Counted from the first letter of the stretch, positions 1 to 6,959 are shown. The stretch is 11,389 nucleotides of DNA from Microbacteriaceae bacterium (GCA_012719255.1 JAAYAS010000255.1:1-11389), one strand, 5' to 3'. Notes: generated from the letters alone by a model not told the origin. Numbers and translations are program-made.

Positions 1-19
1 AAATGACCTCATTGCTGCA

Positions 20-63
20 GGGTCACTTGTCCGCGGGAGGGTCAGGTGTCACCGCGAGGGTCA
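20..63. repeat. Three GGGTCA boxes at an exact 19-base period
   Basis: GGGTCA occurs at 20-25, 39-44 and 58-63, so the boxes are exactly 19 bases apart. The bases between boxes are partly conserved (TGT, then CCGCG or ACCGCG). An inverted half site, TGACCTC, lies at 4-10. This could be a small tandem repeat or a multi-site protein-binding array. The sequence does not show which. Confidence 0.6.
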
Positions 64-288
64 CATGCCGGGGGTATGCGCGGAGGAGGGGCGGTGGCGG
101 GGAGGGCGCGGCGACCGGGAGGGCCCGGCGGCGGGGAGAGCACGGCGGCGGGGCGAGCCCTGCGGTGGAGCGAGCGCGGCGGTCGGCCGAGCGCGGATGA
201 GGGGCGGCAGCCGGATGAGGGCCGCGGCGGGTCGAGCGGGGCGGCGGGATGAGGGCCGCGGTGCGCCGAGCGCGGCGGTGGGCCGAGC

Positions 289-427
289 GCGGAATGAGGC
301 GTCGGCGGGGTGAGGGCGTCGGCGGAATGAGGCGCCGGCGGGGTGAGGGCGGCGACGGGATGAGGCCCGCGGCGGGCCGAGGGCGGCGACGGGCCGAGGC
401 CCGCGGCGGGCCGAGGGCGGCGACGGG
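289..427. repeat. Degenerate tandem repeats of 33 and 34 bases
   Basis: Positions 289-321 and 322-354 are two copies of a 33-base unit beginning GCGGAATGAGGCG. Positions 347-380 and 381-414 are two copies of a 34-base unit that begins GGGCGGCGACGGG and contains GGCCCGCGGCGGGCC. A 13-base start of a third copy lies at 415-427. The two 34-base copies differ at only two bases, which implies recent duplication or slippage. Confidence 0.8.
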
Positions 428-450
428 CGAGCCGGCCGCCGCGCCCGCGC

Positions 451-1167
451 CTACTTGCGCAGCGGGGGCAGCGAGCCGCCGGTGGCGAGCTTCATGAGGT
501 CGGACGAGAAGTCGACGCCGGTCTCGGTGCCGCCGGCCGAGCCGAACTGGTGCTGGTAGCTCGACCACGACTGCTCGCGCAGCTGCCGCTGCACGCCGCT
601 GCGCATGAGCAGCCACAGCTCGAGCGCGGCGCGCTCGACCCGCTTGCCGAGGCCGCCGCCCTGCCAGTCCTCGGGCGCGGCGAAGAGCGAGGTCGGCACC
701 GCGAAGGTGCGCAGGTACGCGAACGTCGCGCGCATCTGGTGGTCGACGACGAGCGCGTGCCGCTGCGTGCCGGCGGTCGCGGTGAGCACGACCGGGAGCC
801 CGATGAGGAGGTCCTGGTCGAGCACTTGGAAGAACGCGGTGAGCAGCGCCGACGGGTCGGCCTTGTAGACGGGCGTCGCGACGACGAGGCCGTCGGCGTC
901 GCCGAGCAGCTCGATCGCGCGCGAGAGCTCGGGGCCGGGCACGTGGGTGGTGAGGGCCTCGCCGATCTCGGTGGTGAGGCGGCGCAGCTCGATCACGTCG
1001 ACGCGCACCGCCGCGCCGTCCTCGGCGGCGCGCTTGGCGACCGCGTCGGCGGTGCGGTCGGCGAGCATCCGGGTCGACGAGGGGTCGGAGGTGCCGGCGC
1101 TCACGACGACGAGGCGGTGCTCGGCGGGGGCCGCGTCGGGGGCGGGGGATGCGATGGGCTCGGTCAT
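451..1167 (-). CDS. LLM-partnered FMN reductase, CE1759 family
   Basis: This 238-residue protein has the NADPH-dependent FMN reductase (flavodoxin-like) fold. An N-terminal beta strand and phosphate-binding loop, LVVVSAGTSDPSSTRML, lies near residues 19-35, and the flavin-contacting segment ATPVYKADPSALL near 97-109. The general pattern matches the CE1759-type reductases found beside CE1758-type luciferase-like monooxygenases. The likely role is to reduce FMN with NAD(P)H in the cytoplasm and hand FMNH2 to the partner oxygenase. It is the second gene of the operon: it begins 25 bases after the monooxygenase stop, with AGAGGAG about 6 bases before the ATG. The first 16 residues are Pro/Ala-rich and probably disordered. 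The family call is confident. Electron transfer to this particular partner is inferred from pairing. Confidence 0.92.
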   Translation of the reverse strand: MTEPIASPAPDAAPAEHRLVVVSAGTSDPSSTRMLADRTADAVAKRAAEDGAAVRVDVIELRRLTTEIGEALTTHVPGPELSRAIELLGDADGLVVATPVYKADPSALLTAFFQVLDQDLLIGLPVVLTATAGTQRHALVVDHQMRATFAYLRTFAVPTSLFAAPEDWQGGGLGKRVERAALELWLLMRSGVQRQLREQSWSSYQHQFGSAGGTETGVDFSSDLMKLATGGSLPPLRK

Positions 1168-1192
1168 GCGGTGCTCCTCTCGGTGCTCGGGG

Positions 1193-2386
1193 CTACTCGG
1201 CCTGGTCGGCCGCGGCGGCGCGGGCGCGCGCGTCGGTGTCGAGGTAGGGCGAGCCGCCGGTGACGTTGTCGCCGCGGTTCGCCGAGGGGCGGGGCTGGCG
1301 CACCTCGCCGTCGCCGTACTTCGCCTTCACGAGGCCGGCGTGGGTGGGGGCGTCGGGCACCTCGGGGTCGCGGCGCGAGGCGAGCTCCTTGCGCACCACC
1401 GGGATCACCTCGGTGCCGAGCAGCTCGATCTGCTCGAGCACGATCTCGATCGGCAGGCCGGCGTGGTCGTTGAGGAAGAGCTGGCGGTGGTAGTCGCCGA
1501 AGGTGTCGTGGAAGCCGAGGATCTTGTCGATCACCTGCTGCACGCTGCCGACGGCGAGCGGGGTGCGGCTCGAGAAGTCCTCGAGGCTCGGGCCGTGGCC
1601 GTACACCGGGGCCTCGTCGAAGTAGGGGCGGAACTGCTCGAACGCCTCCTGCGAGGTGCGGCCGATGAAGGCCTGACCGCCGAGGCCGACGATCGCCTGC
1701 TTCGCGCTGCCGTGGCCGTAGTGCTCGTAGCGCTCGCGGTAGAAGTCGACCATGCGCTTGGTGTGCTCGGTGGGCCAGAAGATGTGGTTCGCGAAGAAGC
1801 CGTTGCCGTAGTAGGCGGCCTGCTCGGCGATCTCGGGGGTGCGGATCGAGCCGTGCCACACGAACGGCGGCACGTCGTCGAGCGGGCGCGGCGTCGAGGT
1901 GAAGCCCTCGAGCGGCGTGCGGAAGCGGCCCTCCCAGTCGACGACGTCCTCGCGCCAGAGGCGGTGCAGGAGGTTGTAGTTCTCGAGGGCGAGGTGGAGG
2001 CCCTGGCGGATGTCCTGGCCGAACCAGGGGTAGACGGGCGCGGTGTTGCCGCGGCCGAGCATGAGGTCCATGCGGCCGCCCGACACGTGCTGCAGCATCG
2101 CGTACTCCTCGGCGATGCGCACGGGGTCGTTGGTGGTGATCAGCGTCGTGGAGGTGGTGACGATGAGCTTCTCGGTCTGCGCGGCGATCGCCGCGAGCAG
2201 CGTCGTCGGCGACGACGAGAAGAACGGCGGGTTGTGGTGCTCGCCGATCGCGAAGACGTCGAGGCCGACCTCCTCGGCCTTCTTCGCCATGGCCACGGCG
2301 TTGCGGATGCGCTCCGCCTCGCTCGGCGTCTCGCCGGTGACCGGGTTGCGGGTGACATCGCTCACCGACATGAGTCCGAACTGCAT
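1193..2386 (-). CDS. LLM-class flavin-dependent monooxygenase, CE1758 family
   Basis: This 397-residue protein has the bacterial luciferase-like TIM-barrel fold. It starts MQFGLMSVSDV and carries family hallmarks: GEHHNPPFFSSSP (48-60), TTSTTLITTNDPVRIAEEY (77-95) and SGGRMDLMLGRGN (102-114, part of the FMN pocket in the superfamily). Enzymes of this type use FMNH2 and O2 to oxidise a small organic substrate. The substrate of this family is not known to me and cannot be read from the sequence. The open frame runs far upstream, but the ATG at 2386 has AGGAGAGG 8 bases before it and matches the family N-terminus, so the extension is rejected. The gene leads the operon with the FMN reductase. 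The C-terminal 30 residues are polar and probably flexible. Confidence 0.94.
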   Translation of the reverse strand: MQFGLMSVSDVTRNPVTGETPSEAERIRNAVAMAKKAEEVGLDVFAIGEHHNPPFFSSSPTTLLAAIAAQTEKLIVTTSTTLITTNDPVRIAEEYAMLQHVSGGRMDLMLGRGNTAPVYPWFGQDIRQGLHLALENYNLLHRLWREDVVDWEGRFRTPLEGFTSTPRPLDDVPPFVWHGSIRTPEIAEQAAYYGNGFFANHIFWPTEHTKRMVDFYRERYEHYGHGSAKQAIVGLGGQAFIGRTSQEAFEQFRPYFDEAPVYGHGPSLEDFSSRTPLAVGSVQQVIDKILGFHDTFGDYHRQLFLNDHAGLPIEIVLEQIELLGTEVIPVVRKELASRRDPEVPDAPTHAGLVKAKYGDGEVRQPRPSANRGDNVTGGSPYLDTDARARAAAADQAE

Positions 2387-2393
2387 GATGGGG

Positions 2394-2440
2394 ACCTCTC
2401 CTGAGTTATATGCGTTTGCATAGAAGGGTAACGGCGGGCG
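2394..2440 (-). promoter_or_regulatory. AT-rich promoter with operator-like palindrome for the flavin operon
   Basis: Read on the minus strand, an AT-rich island sits just upstream of the ribosome site. It contains TTACCC (possible -35) and TATAAC (possible -10) separated by 15 bases. Between and over them lies an imperfect 20-base palindrome at 2406-2425, with arms TATGC and GCATA around a four-base centre and two further A-T pairs outside one mismatch. Such a site fits a dimeric MarR- or TetR-type repressor, but no regulator gene lies next to it. The palindrome is directly visible. The promoter assignment is inference. Confidence 0.5.
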
Positions 2441-2599
2441 TCCGGGACTATTCCCGACCCGCCGAAGATTCTCGCCCATCCCGTTCTCCGGCCGGGGCGA
2501 GGGGCCGCAGGGGTCCGCTCGGCGGCCGGGGGTCGAGGGGCGGCCGGCGAATCGCGGCCGCCGCGCGTCGCGCGGGGAAGCGGGCGCGCCGCGCATCGA

Positions 2600-2628
2600 C
2601 GCATTCGGATGCGATTCCACGGGAATGC
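2600..2628. promoter_or_regulatory. Small nested inverted repeat upstream of the acidic-protein operon
   Basis: GCATTC (2601-2606) pairs with GAATGC (2623-2628), and ATTCC (2614-2618) pairs with GGAAT (2622-2626). The site lies 60-85 bases before the first ATG of the plus-strand pair and could be an operator or only a short hairpin. The rest of the 2403-2686 divergent intergenic region shows no TANNNT promoter box that I trust. Confidence 0.25.
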
Positions 2629-2686
2629 CGCAGTGCCGCCCAGGTGCGTGCGGGAGAGTGCGACCCATCACGACGAGGAGGGCACC

Positions 2687-3421
2687 ATGCCGAACGACCC
2701 GACCGACCCCCAGGATCACGACCTCATGGCCCCCGACGGTCTCGTCGACGAGCCGAGCGCCCACGAGCGCGAGCTGCAGCGCGCCGCCGATGCGGGCGCG
2801 CTCGACGCCGAGGAGGTGCCGGGCGAGGGGCTGCCGACCGACCGCATCCCCGCCGCCGGCACCACCGGGCAGACCGGCCACACCGACGCCCGGCTCGACC
2901 AGGCCGAGCACCTCGACGCCGAGCGCTCCGACGCCTTCGACGCCGACCGCGAGGTCATCGACGACAACCTCGACGCCGGCGTCGAGCACGAGGACGCCCG
3001 CGACCGCCACGGCGACCCCGAGCTCGCCGACGCCGACCCCCGCGACCCGCGCTCGTCGCTCGACTTCGCCGCCGCGTCCGGCTCGATCCCGGGCCCGCGC
3101 GACGACGACCGCGAACCGCTCGCCGGCGACCCCGTGCTCGGCGAACCCGACACCGACCGGCTCGACGAGCACGACCGCGACGCCACCGACGGCGGCGGGC
3201 TCGACGACCGCGCCGGCGACCCGGCCGTCCACGACGACCGGCACGACTGGCGCGACCGCGACACCGCCGAGGACGCCGCCTACGACGGCACCGACGCGGC
3301 AGCGCACGACCGCAGCGACGCGCCGGTGAACGAGGCGGCGGCCGAGCAGGCCGACGTCGCCGCCGGCGCCGAGCCGGTGCAGCGCGGACGGACCCACGAC
3401 GATGAGGAGGCCCACGGATGA
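2687..3421 (+). CDS. Acidic Asp-rich hypothetical protein, probably disordered
   Basis: I do not recognise this 244-residue protein. It is extremely rich in Asp, Ala, Arg, Glu and Gly and poor in large hydrophobic residues. It has no signal peptide, membrane segment or cysteine, so it should be largely disordered and strongly acidic. Short motifs such as DAERSDAFDADREVIDD and DRDATDGG recur loosely, without a fixed period. The ATG at 2687 follows GAGGAGGG by 4 bases. An in-frame ATG at 2609 lacks a ribosome site and adds an uncharacteristic basic stretch. The stop codon overlaps the next gene's start (ATGA at 3418-3421), so the two are translationally coupled and probably act together. The sequence shows no function. 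Confidence 0.8.
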   Translation: MPNDPTDPQDHDLMAPDGLVDEPSAHERELQRAADAGALDAEEVPGEGLPTDRIPAAGTTGQTGHTDARLDQAEHLDAERSDAFDADREVIDDNLDAGVEHEDARDRHGDPELADADPRDPRSSLDFAAASGSIPGPRDDDREPLAGDPVLGEPDTDRLDEHDRDATDGGGLDDRAGDPAVHDDRHDWRDRDTAEDAAYDGTDAAAHDRSDAPVNEAAAEQADVAAGAEPVQRGRTHDDEEAHG

Positions 3422-4068
3422 AGCACGACCGCATGACCGACGACGAGCTCGAGCGCGCTCGCGAGAACCGCGAGATCGCCGAGCAGGTGGCCCACGACCG
3501 GCCCTCCGAGCTGGTGCAGGGCGACACGGTGATCACCACCACCCACTTCGACGAGTCGCGCGCCGGTGCGCGCGTCGTGCCCGAGGGCGCCGGCGCCGAC
3601 ACCACGCACTCGGGCTACGGGGCCGGTTCGCCGCGCTTCGTGGCCGCGGGGCATCACACGGATGCGACCGGGGCGGTGACCGTGCCCGGTCGCCTGCTCA
3701 CCGGCGAGACCACCGTGATCGGCTCGGGCGTCGACGCGCACCTGCGGCTCGAGGGGCTCGAGGCGGCGCACGCCGTCGTGCACCACACCGACGACGACGA
3801 GTTCGTGCTCGTGCTGCGCGGCCCCGCCGAGACCTCCGGCGCGCCGAACACCGAGTACGACGGCGAGCCCGCGCATCTGCTGCGCACCGGCTTCGAGCTG
3901 CGCATCGGCGAGCACTCGCTCGTCTACCAGCGCGACGAGCACGCCGACCACGGCCGCCCGCACGGCGGCCGCGAGGGCGGCGAGTTCTCGCACCAGCCGC
4001 AGCAGCCCGACCGCCCGACCGGGCAGCCCCCGCTGCCCGAGTCGTACGACGAGCGCGTGGAGCAGTAG
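3418..4068 (+). CDS. FHA-like domain protein, coupled to the acidic protein
   Basis: This protein has 216 residues. Residues 1-85 are polar. Residues 87-172 look like a divergent forkhead-associated beta-sandwich: VPGRLLTGETTVIGSGVDA, then HLRLEGLEAAHAVVHH, then EFVLVLRG, and near the end LRTGFELRIGEHSLVYQRDE. The last two segments resemble the closing strands of FHA domains (L..GD.I.lG...l.f). The usual GR and SxxH phosphothreonine-binding residues are changed (IGSG and AAHA), so phosphopeptide binding is doubtful. The C-terminus, from about 178, is Gly/Pro/Gln-rich. The start overlaps the preceding stop, and GAGGAGG lies about 7 bases before the ATG. It may be a cytoplasmic adaptor for its acidic partner. 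The FHA assignment is moderate and the role is inferred. Confidence 0.82.
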   Translation: MKHDRMTDDELERARENREIAEQVAHDRPSELVQGDTVITTTHFDESRAGARVVPEGAGADTTHSGYGAGSPRFVAAGHHTDATGAVTVPGRLLTGETTVIGSGVDAHLRLEGLEAAHAVVHHTDDDEFVLVLRGPAETSGAPNTEYDGEPAHLLRTGFELRIGEHSLVYQRDEHADHGRPHGGREGGEFSHQPQQPDRPTGQPPLPESYDERVEQ

Positions 4069-4084
4069 GCCCCGCCGCCGTTCC

Positions 4085-4120
4085 GACGCCCCGCCGCCGC
4101 TCCCGCGCCGGCGGGGCGTC
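4085..4120. terminator. Bidirectional terminator hairpin between convergent genes
   Basis: GACGCCCCGCCG (4085-4096) and CGGCGGGGCGTC (4109-4120) form a perfect 12-base stem with a 12-base loop. It sits 17 bases after the stop of the FHA-like gene and 30 bases beyond the stop of the convergent EVE gene. There is no U-tract, as is common in GC-rich actinobacteria, but stem strength and position make a shared terminator the best explanation. Confidence 0.75.
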
Positions 4121-4150
4121 GTCGTGCGCGGGGATGCGCGCGTCGGCCGC

Positions 4151-4675
4151 TCAGCGGATGAGCCGCGGACGGTCGTCGCGCGGCTCGTCGGGCATCCGGC
4201 CCGGATAGCCGGTCTCGCGCAGCGTGCGCAGCATGTATCCGCTCGGGTCGGGCGCGGGCCGGCGCACCGCATCCTCGAGGATCTCGAAATCGCGGCGCGT
4301 CAGCTCGACGAACCCGTCGCGCAGTCGCTCTCCCCACCAGCGGTCGTCGCGGGTGAGGTCGAGCAGGTCGCGCAGCGGCCGGATCGGCGCGATCCGCGCC
4401 TCGGGCAGCCACTCCACCTCGTGCCGCCACGGGGCCCGCGCGTACCCGCCCTGCTGCAGCGGCGCATCCGTGAGCACCCGCCCGGCCTGCACGGCGGCGC
4501 GCAGCGGCTCGCCGTCGGGGTTCGTCTCGCGCGGCGAGTAGAGCACCACGCCGTCGGCCTGCCGCATCCGCTCGAGCGGCTCGCGCACGCCCCACGGCAC
4601 CTGCACGACCCCGAGCTCGACGAGCTCGCGGGCGCGGTCGAGGGGCTGCACGACGAGCCAGTAGCGGATCGCCAT
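4151..4675 (-). CDS. EVE (PUA-like) domain protein, UPF0310 type
   Basis: This protein has 174 residues. It follows the UPF0310/EVE pattern over most of its length: RYWLVVQPLDRARELVELG at the start, a short basic/proline stretch, then DGVVLYSPRETNPDGEPLRA (41-60), APWRHEVEWLPEARIAPIRP (81-100), and WWGERLRDGFVELTRRDFEIL (113-133). EVE domains are relatives of PUA and YTH folds, and some bind modified bases in DNA or RNA. No partner nuclease, of the kind seen in defence fusions, is present here. The C-terminal 35 residues (Pro, Arg and Asp-rich) go beyond the core domain. It begins 34 bases after the cyclodeaminase stop, so it is probably co-transcribed. Its ribosome site is weak (GGATCGG). 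The family is confident. The ligand is unknown. Confidence 0.93.
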   Translation of the reverse strand: MAIRYWLVVQPLDRARELVELGVVQVPWGVREPLERMRQADGVVLYSPRETNPDGEPLRAAVQAGRVLTDAPLQQGGYARAPWRHEVEWLPEARIAPIRPLRDLLDLTRDDRWWGERLRDGFVELTRRDFEILEDAVRRPAPDPSGYMLRTLRETGYPGRMPDEPRDDRPRLIR

Positions 4676-4709
4676 CGGCGGCCGATCCGAGCGGGGCGCG
4701 GCGGCGCGG

Positions 4710-5669
4710 CTAGCGCCGGCCGGCCTGCGGCACGCGCTCGTACACCTCGCCGGCGACGACGAGGTCCTGCCACGACATGCCGACCGACTTGTAGACGATC
4801 GGCCGGTCGCGGCGCACGATCGACGGGTTCTCGAAGAAGTCGCGCAGCTCGATGAGGTCGGCCGGGTCGAGCACGCCCTCCTCGACCGCCATGACGATGT
4901 CGCCGGCCTCGCGCAGGGCGGTGGCGCGATCCTCGACGATGATCGTCGAGTTCGCCATGAGCGTCGAGTCGACCTCGCGGTGGTCGGCGTTGTGCGAGCC
5001 GATCGCGAGCACGAGCGTGCCGGGGCGCACCTGCGAGCCGTCGAAGAGCGGGTCCTGCGCACCGGTGACGGTGATGATCACATCGGCCTGCGGGACCGCC
5101 ACCTCGGGCGCCATCGCGTCGCCGATGCGCGCCTGCCAGCCGTGCTCGACGGCGTTCGCCGCGAACATCTCGGCCTTCACCTGGTCGCGGCCGGTGACGA
5201 CGACGTGCTCGAACGAGGGGCGGATCTCCTTGAGCGCGAGCAGGTGCGCGCGGGCCTGTGCGCCGTAGCCCCACAGCACGACGCGGCGGGCGTCGTGCGG
5301 CAGCAGCTTGTCGGCGACCGCGGCCGAGAGCGCGGCGGTGCGCAGCTCGGTGAGCTCGGCGCCGTCGATGAGCGCGCGGGGCGTGGTGGTCTCGGCGTCC
5401 ATGAGCAGGTAGAAGCCCTGGATGCGGTCGAGGTTGCGCGCGGTGTTGTGCGGGTTCACCGAGATGAGCTTCGTGCCGGTCCACCGCGACGAGGTCGAGG
5501 GCATGAACAGCAGCTGCCGGCCGTCGCCGACCTCGAGGATCTGCCGGGGGAAGTCGGTCGACGGGTCGATGTCGGTGCGCAGCGCCTCGCGCAGCACCTC
5601 CATCGCCTGCCGGTAGGTCACGTGCTGGCGGATCTCGCGCTCGGTGATGTGGGGGATGGACGTCGTCAC
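4710..5669 (-). CDS. Ornithine cyclodeaminase / mu-crystallin family enzyme
   Basis: This 319-residue protein aligns by eye with the full length of the family. K67 in GTKLIS and R110 in ELTELRTAA match conserved substrate-contact positions. The dinucleotide-binding motif is GYGAQARAHL (134-143), and the segment IGSHNADHREVD (223-234) follows the Rossmann strands. Members deaminate and cyclise ornithine to proline, or reduce or oxidise imino and amino acids such as alanine or ketimines with NAD(P)H. Which reaction applies here cannot be told, and tyramine-oxidase-subunit-like relatives are another option. The start is GTG, with GAAGGG 6 bases before it. It leads the two-gene unit with the EVE protein, and the threonine aldolase lies upstream on the same strand. 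Confidence 0.9.
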   Translation of the reverse strand: MTTSIPHITEREIRQHVTYRQAMEVLREALRTDIDPSTDFPRQILEVGDGRQLLFMPSTSSRWTGTKLISVNPHNTARNLDRIQGFYLLMDAETTTPRALIDGAELTELRTAALSAAVADKLLPHDARRVVLWGYGAQARAHLLALKEIRPSFEHVVVTGRDQVKAEMFAANAVEHGWQARIGDAMAPEVAVPQADVIITVTGAQDPLFDGSQVRPGTLVLAIGSHNADHREVDSTLMANSTIIVEDRATALREAGDIVMAVEEGVLDPADLIELRDFFENPSIVRRDRPIVYKSVGMSWQDLVVAGEVYERVPQAGRR

Positions 5670-5738
5670 GCGGGGCCCTTCGCTGCGGTGTGAGGACGGC
5701 CGGCTGCGGCGGCGCGGCGGCTCGTCGGGGTCGGTGCG

Positions 5739-5744
5739 ATCCTA
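5739..5744 (-). promoter_or_regulatory. Candidate -10 box TAGGAT for the cyclodeaminase gene
   Basis: On the minus strand GGTTAGGATCG contains TAGGAT, a good actinobacterial -10 (TANNNT). A transcript starting about 7 bases further on would carry a leader of roughly 60 bases before the GTG at 5669, consistent with that gene having a ribosome site. No clear -35 is visible. Confidence 0.4.
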
Positions 5745-5773
5745 ACCGCAGGCGGCGACACCCGGGCGCAGGC

Positions 5774-6835
5774 TCAGCGGCGGGCGCCCGCCTCGACCGC
5801 CGCCGCGACGGCGTGCGCGAACCCGTCGACCGCCTCGGCCGGGGTGTCCCACGCGCACATCAGCCGCACCGCGCCGGCGCCCTCGCCCGACGGCGGCCAG
5901 TCGTAGAACCGCCAGCCCGCCTCGCGCACCCGGTCGGCGGCGCCCGCGGGCATCCGCGCGAACACGGCGTTCGCCTCGACCGGCGCGAGCAGCTCGCATC
6001 CGGGGATGCGCGCGAGCGCCTCGCCGAGGCGCGCGGCGGCGTCGTTCGCGGCGCGCGCGTTGCGCTCCCAGAGGTCGCCCTCAAACAGCGCGAGCAGCTG
6101 GGCCGAGAAGAACCGCCGCTTCGAGGCGAGCTGCAGGTTGATCTTCGCGAGCTGCTCGACGCCGTCGACCGCGGCCGGATCGCGCACGACGATCGCCTCG
6201 ACGCCGAGCGCGCCGTTCTTCGTCGCCCCGAGCGAGAGCACGTCGACGCCCTCGGCGAGCTCGCCGAGCCCCGTGCCCGCCGCGACCGCGGCATTCGCGA
6301 GCCGCGAGCCGTCGCAGTGCACCCGCATCCCCTCGGCGCGGGCCGCCGCGACGATCGCCGCGACCTGCGCGGGGGAGTGGACGGTGCCGAGCTCGGTGGT
6401 GTTCGAGAACGAGGCGACGAGCGGATGCGCCGAGTGCACCTCGGCGGGGTCGATGCGCCGACCGGCGAGCCGCTGCGGGTCGAGGCGGCCGTCGGGCGCG
6501 TCGACCGGCAGGATCTTGATGCCGCCCACGCGCTCGGGCGCGCCGTTCTCGTCGGTGTTGATGTGGCTCGTCGCCGGCGCGACCACCGCGCCCCAGCGGG
6601 GCAGCATCGCCTGCAGCGCGACGACGTTCGCGCCGGTGCCGTTGAACACCGGCAGCGCGAGGGCGTCGGGGCCGAAGCGGTCGCGCATCACGTCCTGCAG
6701 GCGTGCGGTGTAGGGGTCGTCGCCGTAGCCGGGCACGTGCCCGCCGTTCGCGTCGGCGATGGCGGCGAGCACCTCGGGATGCACGCCGGCGTAGTTGTCG
6801 GAGCCGAAGTGGATGCGGGCGGCGTCGTGCAGCAT
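5774..6835 (-). CDS. Threonine aldolase-family PLP-dependent lyase
   Basis: This 353-residue protein has the fold-type I PLP enzyme layout of the low-specificity threonine aldolase / beta-eliminating lyase family. It opens with FGSDNYAGVHPEV. The phosphate-binding FNGTGAN lies at 64-70. H91 in TSHINTDENGAPE is the stacking and mechanistic histidine of the family. D175 and R178 in HCDGSRLANA contact the PLP ring and the substrate carboxylate, and K206 in SLGATKNG is the Schiff-base lysine. The enzyme should cleave L-threonine or L-allo-threonine to glycine and acetaldehyde, though some relatives act on other beta-hydroxy amino acids. All catalytic residues are present. There is no Shine-Dalgarno, but TACGCT ends 7 bases before the ATG, which points to leaderless expression. 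Confidence 0.93.
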   Translation of the reverse strand: MLHDAARIHFGSDNYAGVHPEVLAAIADANGGHVPGYGDDPYTARLQDVMRDRFGPDALALPVFNGTGANVVALQAMLPRWGAVVAPATSHINTDENGAPERVGGIKILPVDAPDGRLDPQRLAGRRIDPAEVHSAHPLVASFSNTTELGTVHSPAQVAAIVAAARAEGMRVHCDGSRLANAAVAAGTGLGELAEGVDVLSLGATKNGALGVEAIVVRDPAAVDGVEQLAKINLQLASKRRFFSAQLLALFEGDLWERNARAANDAAARLGEALARIPGCELLAPVEANAVFARMPAGAADRVREAGWRFYDWPPSGEGAGAVRLMCAWDTPAEAVDGFAHAVAAAVEAGARR

Positions 6836-6842
6836 GCCGGCC

Positions 6843-6848
6843 AGCGTA
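6843..6848 (-). promoter_or_regulatory. Leaderless -10 box TACGCT for the threonine aldolase gene
   Basis: TACGCT on the minus strand is followed by GGCCGGC (7 bases) and then the ATG at 6835-6833. This is the standard distance from a -10 box to the transcription start, so the mRNA would begin at or next to the start codon. The same geometry occurs ahead of three other genes in the window. Confidence 0.6.
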
Positions 6849-6881
6849 GTCGCCGGCGTCGGCCCGGGGCCGTTCGCGGCG

Positions 6882-6959
6882 CGTCGGCTCGGGTGGCGGC
6901 TCCTGCGCGACGCGCCGTGCGGGCGGCGTGTCGGCGGGCTCGTGCCACCCGAGCCGACG
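6882..6959. repeat. 78 bp two-stem palindromic element
   Basis: The outer arms CGTCGGCTCGGGTGGC (6882-6897) and GCCACCCGAGCCGACG (6944-6959) are perfect 16-base complements. The inner arms CGACGCGCCG (6908-6917) and CGGCGTGTCG (6924-6933) pair with one mismatch about the same centre (6920.5). The architecture matches the elements at 8071 and 9100, and the right inner arm shares GGCGTGTCG with them, while the outer arms differ. It lies between the SprT-like stop and the promoter of the threonine aldolase gene, so it could also terminate the SprT transcript. Confidence 0.85.

Larger units (their letters stand above)
1..450. other. G-rich repeat-filled intergenic region, no credible gene
   Basis: This stretch lies downstream of the FMN reductase gene. 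The plus strand is strongly G-rich. It is built from short degenerate repeats: three GGGTCA boxes at a 19-base period (20-63), a 33-base tandem pair (289-354) and 34-base units (347-427). Open frames cross it on both strands, but they give low-complexity Arg/Gly or Pro/Arg/Ser strings with no domain and no convincing ribosome site, so I call no gene. Two copies of the odd palindrome GGCCCGCGGCGGGCC (364-378 and 398-412) could fold at the 3' end of the flavin operon transcript and act as a terminator-like structure. No U-tract is present. Confidence 0.7.

Noticed and set aside
23..616. A 197-residue minus-strand frame over the repeat region
   Set aside because: Its sequence is a translation of the tandem repeats (Pro/Arg/Ser) and it overlaps the end of the FMN reductase in another frame.
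947..2404. A 485-residue plus-strand frame opposite the flavin operon
   Set aside because: Antisense shadow with low-complexity Val/Ala/Arg sequence. The minus-strand proteins here are clear family members.
2609..2686. Upstream ATG at 2609 as the start of the acidic protein
   Set aside because: It has no ribosome site, and it adds residues unlike the rest of the protein. The ATG at 2687 has GAGGAGGG in front.
2387..3415. Long minus-strand extension of the monooxygenase frame, giving a 740-residue protein
   Set aside because: The added part is Val/Gly/Ala low complexity lying opposite the acidic-protein gene. The ATG at 2386 has a strong ribosome site and the family N-terminus.
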